DNA from: Echinometra lucunter
Taxonomy: Eukaryota; Echinodermata; Echinoidea; Camarodonta; Echinometridae
NCBI GenBank assembly: GCA_029962745.1
Contig: CM057154.1
Coordinates: 24,687,654 to 24,751,653 of the forward strand
Reading direction: 5' to 3'
DNA: 64,000 nucleotides
A model generated the notes under the pieces. It was not told the origin of the DNA, searched no databases, and worked only from the letters and a program-made list of their open reading frames with translations. The stretch's first letter is position 1; each line of letters opens with the position of its first letter. The position numbers and the translations under genes were made by a program. Below are positions 36,208 to 46,489 of the stretch, in pieces.

Positions 36208-37845
36208 CTATTTGTTTGTTTGTTTGTTTTTATTTCCCCATCAACATAAAAAGCAACAATAAATACATGACAATCAATGAAAATTAATGATAACGGAAGA
36301 GAGCCCATTTCAGTAGCATTTACAAATTGCAACTATTCTTCCATGGGGTCCTAATTAGAAAATAACATAAAGCATGTATAGCAATTAAAAGAAAATTGAA
36401 ATAACACATAAAACATTAAAATAAACAGAATGAATGAAGAAAAGCAAAACAAGATACCTAACGAGCCCGAGATAAAATAAAAGGTAATGCAACAAAGAAT
36501 CAAGATCCATAAAGATAACTTAGATTGTTCGATTTAAGGGACTGAATTGTAGAAGAATTAGTGATTAAATGGGATGGTAGCTGGTTGTACAATGAGGCCC
36601 CCCTATAAAGAAATGTCAGTTTACAACTCTTAGTTTTAGGTTTGGGGAGACTATGAGCATTGCAGTGCGGAGAGAATAATGATAAGATTTAGAAGATATT
36701 GATATTTTCATGTAATCTGGGGCAAGATCATGCAGAACTTTAAACATCATTATGTACATAGGCTCATTTTGACGACTATTTTTTTTTTCCACTTTAGAAT
36801 GTCATGTATATACGTAGTTGAAATATGCGAATATGGATGATTTCTTTAAAAAATTCTGCCTGCACGATTCTGGAGTTTCTGCAATAAGTCCATATGTCTT
36901 TTAGATGCAGATTGCCATATCACATCTGCATAGTCAAAGTGGGGGAGGATGACGGAAGAATAAATTATTTTCAAGCTGGATTCATTCACAAAATACCTCA
37001 ACCTTCCAAGAAAGCTTATCATTTTGCCTATTTTCTTAAACATATATTCCAAATGAGTGTTTCATTTAAGTTCCTGATCAATATAAACCCCTAAATATTT
37101 AACATCATCTACGTTTTGAATTTTTGTGTCACGGATTCTTATATTTAAATCATTTTGTTTTGTCAGCATATGCCGTGTACCAAACAGCATACTAACGGTC
37201 TTTTTGCAATTCAATTTTACCAGTTTTCAGTTTTTATTTGTATTCATCCACTTATCCACTCTCTGAAGTTCATCATTTAGGGGTTTTTTCAACAACTAAT
37301 GGGTCTTTGTCTGAATGATAAAATACCGAATCGTCTGCATACAAGTGAAACAAACATTTCTGAAAAGAAAATGATAAATCATTGATAAATACACCATTTG
37401 AAATCATGCACAAATCAGAAAAGGTAATGTTTAAGAATATTGTTATTTTCCGACCAGTTGAATAGCTTGAAAACCAAGCTAGTGATTTACCAGTTATACC
37501 AATTTTGGAGAGCTTGAATAAAAGTAACTTATAATTAACCATATCAAATGCTTTATGCAAGTCTAAAAACACAGCCCCGATGTATTTTCCATTGTCCAAG
37601 GCAAGCGGCCAGTCATCAGTTAATATGGCCAAAGCCGTTGTAGTTGAATGAAAAGCCTAAATCCGGACTGTTCTGGGGTGAAGACTTGATTCTGGTTGAG
37701 ATGATATAACAGTTGTTTTTGAATAATTTTTAAAGTAATTTGGATACACACGGTAGTATTGAGATTGGCCTGTAATTGTCAGGATTTGATTTATTTCCTT
37801 TCTTGTGTAACGGTATGATTTTAGCTACTTTCCATTTATCAGGTA
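36208..37845 (-). pseudogene. Jockey/CR1-like LINE, 3' part: RT palm, C-terminus and 3' UTR
   Basis: On the minus strand, the RT core is in frame 37273-37632: AVFLDLHKAFDMVNY (palm motif A), then the catalytic YADD at 37330-37341. A later frame (36846-37052) has HFDYADVIWQSASKRH and LLQKLQNRAGRIF, the usual thumb/C-terminal signature of this group. Upstream of motif A, near 37800-37845, lies the WKVAKIIPL block that precedes motif A in such RTs. The 3' UTR ends in AAACAAACAAACA at 36208-36230. Multiple shifts and stops show it is inactive. The ORF is continued at 39549 beyond the hAT-like insertion. Confidence 0.85.
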
Positions 37846-39548
37846 CAGGGGCGTCGCTAGACTATTTTGAATGGGGGGGTGTAGAGGCCAGATTGCCGAC
37901 AAATAATGCCACCGATTGCCGACGACCAACGTCGATAAATTCAACCGTATAAAGCCCATCGAGGCATGTTCAATTGTACACCTCTATCATATTTTCCTTT
38001 TGAACTATATTTTGTTCACCTCACTTGCCGAATGTGTTTGTTTTCCGAAAACATCCTGTATCTAAATATAATACAAGCGAGCGCAGCGAGCGAGGAAAAA
38101 TATACACTCTCTTACGTACTTAAGTGATAGTTCTTCATCAAACTACATGGTGGGCTTAAAGATATCTAAATTAATTATATTTGGTCACCTCTCTGGCCTG
38201 ATTCATTTGGTTTCAAAGACCATCCTAAATCTTAATATTATACGAGCTAGCGCAGCGAGCGAGGAAAAAATATATTTTTCATGGTAGAAGTGACAATTCT
38301 TTATCAAAATACACGATGGTATTAACTATAAGATATCTAACTTATACAGGTACATTTGGTCACCTCACTTGTCGAATTCGTTTGCTTTCCCAAATCCATC
38401 TTGTATCTGAATATTGTACGAGCGAGCGTAGCGAGCGAGGAAAAATACATATTTACTCCTTTGCATGATAGAAGTGAAAGTTCTTCATTAAAAAAAATGC
38501 ATGGTGGGCCTTTTGGATATCTTGATTTTGGTCACCTCTCTTATCTTATTCATTTGCTTTCAAAAACTATCCTGTATCTAAATATTATACGAGCGAGCGC
38601 AGCGAGCGAGGAGAAATATATATACTCTATTTTATGGTAGGTGATAATTCTTCATCAATATACACGATGGGCCTATAGCTTGCAAAATTTGTTTGCTTTC
38701 CCCAATCCATCTTGTATCTGAATATTATACGAGCGAGCGTAGCGAGCGAGGAAAAATTCATAATCCTTTTCATGGTAGAAGTGAAAGTTCTTCATCAAAA
38801 TACACGATTGGCCTTTAAGGTACCTATTTTGATATATTTGATCACATCTCCTACCTAATTTATTTGCTTTTAAGACCATCCTATATCTAAATACTACACG
38901 AGCGAGCGCAGAGAGCGAGGAAAATATACATACTCTTTTTATGGTAGAAGTAATACTTCTTCTTCATCAAAATACATGATGGGCCTAAAGATATCTAGAT
39001 TATATAGTGTTCATCTCACTAGCCGAATGTGTTTGCTTTCCGAAAACATCCTGTATCTGAATATAATACGAGCGAGCGCAGCGAGCTAGGAAAAATATAC
39101 ATACTCTTTTTATGGTAGAAGTAATACTTCTTCATCAAAATACATGATGGGCCCTAAAGATATCTAGATTATATAGTGTTCATCTCACTAGCCGAATGTG
39201 TTTGCTTTCCGAAAACATCCTGTATCTAAATATAATACAAGCGAGCGCAGCGAGCAAGGAAAAATATACACTCTCTTTCGTGGTACCAGTATTATTTCGT
39301 CGTCAAAATGCACAAGTAAATAAGCCGAATATGACTCTATTTGGGCACCTTACTCCTCTTTTTTTCCTTTTTTCCCTCCTTCCTCTTCCCTCTCCTTTCT
39401 CTCTCTCTCTCTCTCTCTCTCTATCTCCTTCTTTTTTTCTTTTTTTTGCCGACAGCGATCGTGAATTTGCCGACAAGAATTTTGAGTGGGGGGGGGGGGG
39501 TGTCACACCCCCCCACACCCCCCCCCCCCCCCTTTAGCGACGCCCGTG
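37846..39548. mobile_element. Non-autonomous hAT-like transposon, 1703 bp, with 8-bp target duplication
   Basis: The ends are CAGGGGCGTCGCTA (37846-37859) and, inverted, TAGCGACGCCCGTG at 39535-39548; 13 of 14 bases match. Both sides are flanked by ATCAGGTA (37838-37845 and 39549-39556), a perfect 8-bp target duplication as expected for hAT. Removing the element and one ATCAGGTA restores the LINE reading frame across the junction, which proves the borders. G/C homopolymers lie just inside both ends, with GCCGACA words next to them. The middle is an array of ~170-bp satellite units. There is no transposase frame. Confidence 0.93.
38020..39262. repeat. Satellite array of eight ~170-bp units inside the hAT-like element
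   Basis: The GC-rich core GCGAGCGCAGCGAGCGAGG, or a one- to two-base variant, occurs near 38074, 38241, 38418, 38590, 38730, 38899, 39069 and 39239. Spacings are about 167, 177, 172, 140, 169, 170 and 170 bp. Each core is preceded by (C/T)TGTATCT(A/G)AATAT and followed by GGAAAAATA(T/C)A and a TTCTTCATCAAAATACA block. Three unit types can be told apart by the segment before CTGTATCT, in the order C-A-B-A-B-A-C-C. The last two units are nearly identical over about 125 bp. Confidence 0.93.
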
Positions 39549-40190
39549 ATCAGGTACTTTTCTATCCTCAATGGACTTATTGATTGAATACGTAATAGAT
39601 GGAACTAATTAGCATATGATTTTAAAATATAAGTTGATATACCATCCATACGCATAGACTATTTGTTCTTAAGCATTTTGATTTCTTTCAAGACAACCTT
39701 TCATGTATCTAAGATAAAACAAATGTATCATTGATATTATATAGCGGAAAAGAATTTGTAATGAAGTCACTACACATTATCATTAGATACACTTGCAAAA
39801 TGTAAAGCGAAATCGTTTGCTGCGCTAAAAGTACCAGCAGAAGATGTAGGAATATTAGACGAAATATTGTCATTGGAATTATCGATTTCAACACCGACCA
39901 AGAATTACTTCTACTCGGATTATGAGTCAGTTTATCATAATAATATTTCTTCTTTGCTTTCCTGTTTTCCAAATTAAAAAACTCATGAAATGGTCACCCA
40001 GACCACTATCTAAGACATAAAAAGACTTAATTTTTTTTCAATAGAATTAGTAAGCATATGATCAATTAATGTGGAAGAACTATTCACAACTCGTGTGCAT
40101 ATAGTTATATTTACTTGTTCGAAGGAATAAATGCTTTTTATTTGGTTATACTTAAAAGTGAATTTCAAAGAAAATCACAGAATATGGTTA
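39549..40190 (-). pseudogene. Jockey/CR1-like LINE, middle part: end of endonuclease to start of RT
   Basis: Continuation of the LINE beyond the hAT-like insertion. On the minus strand it reads NSSSTLIDHMLTNS (about 40040-40085) and SGLGDHF (about 39985-40005), the final S(G)..DH part of the apurinic-like endonuclease. Next come KKYYYDKLTHNPSRSNSWSV (39880-39950), the linker before RT, and the KVPD junction interrupted by the hAT-like element. Stops and shifts are present. Confidence 0.8.
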
Positions 40191-43100
40191 ATTATATATG
40201 AATGGAAACAGGGAAGTATGTAGAAGACAATGGTGTTCATTATTGATCCTCTAGATTCCAAGAAATGATCTAAAACACATTTTCCCAAAACACCCCTCTG
40301 ATTCTAGATTTTAGATACTGTTATAAAGAGAGGAGAGAAAACTGCAGTGGCTTAATATTTGCATTACCTCATTGACGAGTCGATATTCCTTTTTTTCGTT
40401 GGACAAGGCAGAATTTTAGGTAGCAAATTGACATGAAAATGACAAAGAAAATCCCGGGAGAAAAACAAGCCCGGCCCGGATGCAAACGTCAAACTACATG
40501 TACCGGTACGTCCCGAAACGAAGCTGCATCAAATTCTCAGAGACAGAATTGATTAAGAGACGCACTCGACAAATCGTGATTGTATGTAAAAGTTAGCAAG
40601 ATAATATTGTTGTCTGAGGAAAATTGATGCTTCTTGTAGAAACTCATTTGATCTAAAAAATTCCTCTTTACTAAAATTTCGTATTTATTGATAGGAATGG
40701 CTAGCTAGCGTACAGGGACGTCACACATGTATTGCATTATAGCTTAGCTTCAAGTCTTTATCGAGTGATTTTTTTTTCCTGTAATGCTCTGATTAAACGT
40801 GATTTCGATGAGGGATTTCATTTAAAAAACATTTCTCACGGAATTTATTTTTTTAGTGGAGGTTATGATGATTTTCAAGCAATTAAAAAGTGAAAATAAC
40901 CCAGATAAGAAATTATAACTGAGCTAAGGCTATCACCAATTGAATTACAAGGCAAATTACTCTCTTCTACTTCCGTAGTACATTTTGGCAAGAGTAGTAA
41001 ATGCTGTGCTAAAAAAGGACTCGAAAAAATGCGCTTGCCATTGGTATAACGTGTGAAAAGATGTCTTATTTTTTCTTGATATTTCATATCTAAAACTTTG
41101 CTTTTGAAGCCTGATTTATGCGCGAGTGGAAGGATGGATAATTTAAAAAAAAATAACATTTCTTAAATCTTTATTTTCAATCTCGACCTCCATGCATCTC
41201 CACCGCTCTTGCCACTGGCTCCAGCTCATGCAGGTATACGCTCTACCCAATTCTTCGTCAGCGACAGCTTGGTCATTGTTCGTTCAAATTCCCCTATTTC
41301 ACTGGCATCAACATCACTGTCCGGTCCACTGAAATTGTTTCTCTTTTTTTTCCGGGAGCCATTTTTCTAATTGGTCACGAATTCGTGAAAGCCATTTTTC
41401 ATTTTAGGGAGCCATTTTTTAAATTAAAAAAAGAGAATAATATCACTTGTAATTAATAACATTTTACACATGTTGAATTTGAAGCATTTTTTGTTGTGTT
41501 TTAATTTACCATCCGTACTGTATCCGTGATTGGGTCCCTCGCAGTTGAGGTTCCAGGACAAAATTTGGGGACAACTTCTACTGAATGCACAGATGATGAA
41601 TGAATGCTGATTATAATGTGCCTCTTTTAGGGGAAAGGGGGGGGGGGGGGCTATTTTATTGAATAAAAGCGGGACCCTTGGAAGATCCACGGGGTGGGAT
41701 AAAGAAATATACACTTATATTTTTGATATATCATTCACAAATTTGGCATTTTTTAATTAAATTTTCAGTGAATAATTTGAATTAATGCTCCTTTTTTTTC
41801 TAATTACCTTTCCCCTTTCATAAGGTTTTTTTTTCCTGAAATAGCGTTGCTGTTGATCAATAATTTTTTTTTTTAGTATCATTGTTAGGCCTATGAACGG
41901 TATGGCCTACTCATGAAATATTGTTGTAATGTGTTCCTGTTATGACGTTAAGTTCCTTTTAGTATTTTTAATTAATTAACAGAATTATAGTTAAGTTCAA
42001 TGGCGGATTTTTTTTATTTTTTTTATTTTTTTTATTTTTATTCATTTATTTATTTATTTTTTATTTATTTATTTTTTTTTTTTTTTTGGGGGGGGGGCAT
42101 TTCCGGTCCATGCCCCATCTCTTTTCCATGGAAAATATACGTTTCACCCCTTTTATAAAATTAAGCCTCCCCCCCCCCCTTCGTTGTAGTGATAACCTTT
42201 TTAATCATTCTATAGTTGTCAGACATTATTCTGGAGGGAGGAAATGACCCCCAATATCAGCATTCCTCTGTTTTGTTTGTTGCAGGGTGTCGCTCTAGAT
42301 ACTCAAGTAGTTAACGAATGTTAACTTGATAACATGAGCTTAAAGCACATTGATAAAAAAGAAAAACAAATTAGCAGTAAGGTAATTACCGTGTCTATAT
42401 TTTGGGGGAACAAGTTCACCAAAAAAACAATTTGAAAATTAGAAATAAAGTATTCCATTATCCCTCCGACTTTCGTGAATAATAACACCCCTGAAAATAA
42501 AATGATATTGCCCACATCCGTTACTGAGCATGTACAAGGGAGACTGTTCCATTATATTATGGGGTATTTTTTAGCTTTCTCATTGGCAAAACTCATCGTT
42601 AATTTGGAGAATTTCTCCGACATTATGATACGAATAATGTTATATAGAAGGCAGTGTATACAGCCACACGCGTGTGTCTTTACCTTACGGCCACACGCGT
42701 GTGGTTGTATCCACAGCATCGACATGAGAATACAGCCACACTGAACTGAATTCCCACTTATACTCTGCGCCGCTACAGCTATCGCTAGTGTGTATGTATG
42801 CACTGCACAAGCAATGTGTCTGTGTTGCCAAACCCCCGGGCCAAACCCCAAAACTTGGATCGTCACGAAGGTTTTATCTCTTGAAATTCACTGAAATACA
42901 AACAATATTGTACTATATTGTCACCTGTTTGCTGACCAGGTGAGAATGAAGTGAAAATATTGTTTGTATAATAAGTGAAATCGAGACATAAAACCTTCGT
43001 GACGATCCAAGTTTTGCAAGTCGCAACACATACCATCGCATGAATACACATCGCTTGTGCAGTGCATACATACACACTAGCGATAGCTGTAGCGGCGCAG

Positions 43101-43540
43101 AGTATAAGTGGGAATTCAGTTCAGTGTGGCTGTATTCTCATGTCGATGCTGTGGATACAACCACACGCGTGTGGCCGTAAGGTAAAGACACATGCGTGTG
43201 GCTGTATACACTGCCTATACAGAATGATTGAAAAATAATTTGAAAACATTCAAATAATGATGAATTCATCCAAACAATGCAGAAACATCGCTTTTAATAT
43301 CACTCACTCGGACACGACACTTCACATTCACCACATTCACAACACACCACAGGCTATTGTCCAGGAGATGACGTCACGGATCTCGCATCGAGCTGGGCGA
43401 CGTATTCGAAGGCAACATTGGGGGTCCATTTTATCAATTTGTGACAAGCGATATTGTTTTCCATTTACGTTTCAAAAGTTTCAATCGGTTTTATAGGGAT
43501 TTGTGTACCAAAAACTTTATTTTGATACGAAATCCGAGCA
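40191..43540. mobile_element. About 3.35-kb insertion separating two halves of the LINE endonuclease
   Basis: The LINE endonuclease breaks off near 40190 and its N-terminal part resumes at about 43541, so this block was inserted, or brought in by rearrangement, afterwards. It contains AT-rich sequence, a G run at 41637-41650, T-rich tracts with a G run at 42003-42096, a C run near 42171-42179, and the giant palindrome 42650-43215. After the palindrome, near 43369-43376, is TGACGTCA (a CRE-type octamer) in a GC-richer patch. No recognised coding region. Exact borders and a target duplication could not be fixed. Confidence 0.6.
42650..43215. mobile_element. 566-bp near-perfect palindrome (foldback transposon)
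   Basis: The left arm begins GGCAGTGTATACAGCCACAC and the right arm ends GTGTGGCTGTATACACTGCC. About 170 bp of each arm (42650-42822 and 43045-43215) match almost base for base, including two CCACACGCGTGTGG words per arm, GCAGAGTATAAGTGGGAATT and TAGCGATAGCTGTAGCGGC. After a short diverged block, the arms match again over AACTTGGATCGTCACGAAGG (42851-42871 and 42991-43014), leaving a centre near 42933. No coding capacity. Flanks show only a weak TATA match. Confidence 0.93.
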
Positions 43541-44290
43541 TATTAAAAACCTATGAATAGCAACTGTAATAGTTTGGAAATTACTGGACCGTTTAAAAGA
43601 TCACAATTGACATGACCCATTATTATCAATGGACAGTTAAAACCATTAACAAACGATGGCAAGTCTTCATAACGATCAAGAACCTCAGTATTAGAATCGG
43701 GTGGTCTGTACCAATTAATAAAAACAACTGGATGTGTATTTTTCATACGAATAATGATAGGCATAGCTTCTATAACAGAAAGAAAATCGTGATCCAACAC
43801 TGTATAATCAAGAATTTCATGAATATAAGTGGTAACACCTCCGTCGAATCTATTCCTATCCTTACGAATGATCACATAATTGGGAATGTGCAGTTCACTA
43901 ACCTTAACACTCCAATCTTATCTAGTTTCATTTAAGGCAAAAAAATGAATTTTAGTGTTGAGAAGTATTGATTTTATTTCATCTATATTCTTCAGCAAAC
44001 TGACAATGTTAAACTGTGCAAACCTTAGTCCCTTGACTGACATTTGGTGATATTTACAAGAAGTATTGCCTTAAGTTTTTATAGCACATTCATTTGCAGA
44101 TTCATCTATTTTCAAATCATCAAAAATGTCAAAGGTAGTATCATAAAAAGGTAATTATTGTAAAATACATCTTGGACATTTCCAATCAACAACAGCTGTG
44201 ATTCATCATTATACATACTCAAAGGGTGCTATCAACTCTTTAGGATACGCAAAGATAGCAAGGCCACTATTCCAGCTTACTGATGGAGGT
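43541..44290 (-). pseudogene. Jockey/CR1-like LINE, 5' part: endonuclease N-terminus
   Basis: The minus-strand frame 43543-43875 reads IIRKDRNRFDGGVTTYIHE, VFINWYRPPDS and PLIIMGHVNCDLL, a match to the endonuclease (canonical YRPP and GDFN, here GHVN). Upstream, in two frames, NIVSLLKNIDEI and FFALNETR (about 43920-44045) correspond to the N-terminal FNxxSL and xxETxLD blocks. A possible leader frame continues to about 44230. The catalytic D of GD(F/V)N is replaced by H, and there is a stop after NETR, so the copy is dead. Confidence 0.8.
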
Positions 44291-44338
44291 AGTAGAAATA
44301 ACAACAACAATAACGACAATCATATTCATAACATCATT

Positions 44339-44745
44339 ATGCATTAAATGCAAAGTGCTAATAAATCAAAACTGTTGTCCATGCAACCTAACAGTACCAT
44401 TTGGTATTTAATAATCATATGTTAATATTCTTTTTATATTACATAATCTGTGCTTAATCAGTCCGTGTCTGAATATATGTGGGAAATGGACATATTTTTT
44501 GTATTTATTTCTGTATTTACTTTTAGTGATATAGATGTGATTACAGTAGATTAGGATCAGTAGAAGTGCTCTTTTTTATAGGTAGAATAAGTGATTTCGT
44601 GTGTTTTTTTTAATGAATGTTAATTTATGAAACTAATTTCATTATTAATTGGCAGTTTTAACTACACAAATCTCTCCTTTGCCTTCTGTTTTACAGAATG
44701 ATCTCTAACGAGCAATATCCATTCTGCACCCTACACCTACAAAGT
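44339..44745. repeat. Repeat B, inverted copy
   Basis: Reverse complement of 16601-17050 with about 15-20% divergence by eye, starting directly after the LINE 5' end. It contains CAACCTAACAGTACC, TTAATCAGTCCGTGTCTGA and CTCCTTTGCCTTCTGTTTTA. Confidence 0.8.
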
Positions 44746-45649
44746 TACGAGGGCTACACATGCAAGGCAAGCATATGTCCATTGTCATCCTGTAGTCATC
44801 CTATCCGCAATGTGATTGGAAGGTAATCGAGCCCAACCCTATAATACAAGATGCTGTCATGTGGGTACCATTTCACAAAAAAACAGACTTTCCAAAACTG
44901 AGTACCCTTCAAGAAAGGAAAAAATGCGGTATATTGATTAAGTGACCTTAATACTGATGACATATTTGAGATAAGGGTTAGCAAGGAAATGTAAATACCT
45001 TACTACTGCGACTCATGACTGCATAATGCTCAACCCCCCCCCCCCCCCCGGATATGGGCGTTTTATACACCACCATTAAATTATCAGTGCACAGTTATAC
45101 AATTTGGCCTATTAATGGTTACACATGAAAAGTTCATTTACGGGGGGGGGGGGGTGGGCTAACTACCATGTTTTTAAAAAAGAGTTATCACTATCAGAAC
45201 ATGGATCAGCTGTAAACCTGCATCTTGAAAAAAGTTATTGACTGACCTATGCTGCAGTAATGAAAAAAAGTACATTCTATTTCAGTTTCCCGTAGCCACC
45301 TTTGAAAGCTCTGGCAAATGTGTTTTTCCTCATGAAAGTTATAGAAATTGATTTATCATCTTTTTAAAAGGAACTCTTCAAATATTCGTAGTATCAGGTT
45401 GTTATCTCCAAATGAACATCTAGTAATGGCAGCGATATGACTGATAAAACAAACGGTTCCAATAGTATCTGAGATGCATTTTCAAGTCATATAATGTATT
45501 GTAATTATTACATGACTAGTGGAAGACGATCTCTCTCTCTCTCACACACTCTTTTTCACTTGAGAACCATGCAGTTATGTTTTCATGTACACCATAATTC
45601 AAATACCTGGAAAATGAGAATGAGGTCATAAAGTATGGTTTTATTACAT
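44746..45649. other. Spacer between repeats B and A
   Basis: No gene is supported. It holds a C run at about 45033-45050, a G run at 45142-45154 and a CT microsatellite at 45530-45543. Confidence 0.5.
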
Positions 45650-46453
45650 CTTTTGATGTAGGATTTTGTGGAGTTTTAAGCTTTGATCTGCTTTGTTCAT
45701 GCTTTATTTGATTAAAACTTTGAATTTCAGTTATTATGAACAAAGAGTTAGCTTGAATATTTTTCAGTGTTGTTTCATGATGGTTATCATGGTATGAAGC
45801 TCTGAGCTACCTTTGATTTTTGTATACAGTTATTATATGAACTTTCTTGCTGTGCAGTAAATCGATTTTGCATGAAGATTTAAGATAGTGAAAATGAACA
45901 TGCTCCATATGTCCAGTTCTGTCCACCCTGTTTCAAGTTCGCTCAGAATTGAACATACTCCATAGCTTTGTACGTAAGGGATTTACTGCGTAACTGATAT
46001 GCTCTGTACATCAGTGCCATCAAATATATATATATATATTTTAAAATAAAGAAAGAGCTTTATATAGTTTGTGCATTTTGTATTAAGGTGATGTATAATC
46101 ATGACTAATCACATTTTATTATCTGCTTGAAATTGCAATAAGTATAAACAGAGTTTAATAAAGTATGTATAATGCATTTTGTAAAGATGTTGTTACCTGA
46201 TACCTATGTCCGCCCCCTCCCCCCCTCCCCCATTCACCAGTGTTTATAAGTGAGGATGCGCTGTGGCTCAGTGGTAGAGCAGTGGTCTCGTAACCGGGAG
46301 TACCCGGGTTCGAAACCAAGTTGATGCACTAATGCCTTTTGGTAAGGTATTAATCATCATTACCAAGTCCTTAGGAGGGGACTTAAAGCCGTCGGTCCCC
46401 AGGTTGCTTACTAAGAAGCATAACACATGCTTTCTTAGCAGTCAGGTAAAAAA
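45650..46453 (+). repeat. Repeat A, inverted copy of 12592-13398
   Basis: Reverse-complement counterpart of 12592-13398, ending at the 3' end of the type 1 SINE. It contains an (AT)n stretch at 46025-46041 and a C-rich stretch before the SINE head (46210-46231). Confidence 0.8.
46255..46453 (+). mobile_element. tRNA-derived SINE (type 1), plus-strand copy
   Basis: The tRNA-like head has a good A box (TGGCTCAGTGG, 46264-46274) and a perfect B box (GGTTCGAAACC, 46307-46317). The anticodon loop reads CTCGTAA, anticodon CGT, as in tRNA-Thr. The body continues with a self-complementary GGGGACTTAAAGCCGTCGGT CCCC region and ends CAGTCAGGTAAAAAAA. Intact promoter boxes make this copy a candidate for RNA polymerase III transcription. 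Confidence 0.9.
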
Positions 46454-46489
46454 ACCCGCAACATTTTGATTTTGCATAAATACATCACT

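Noticed and set aside
38020..39262. CRISPR-like array
   Set aside because: Unit length (~170 bp), lack of short identical repeats with unique spacers, and the eukaryotic TE context exclude it; it is a satellite array.
43257..43500. Promoter inferred from TGACGTCA at 43369
   Set aside because: One CRE octamer in a GC-richer patch without a gene or further promoter elements is not enough.
46255..46325. Functional tRNA-Thr gene
   Set aside because: A and B boxes are intact, but the sequence continues into a SINE body with a second inverted copy, and acceptor-stem pairing is not evident.
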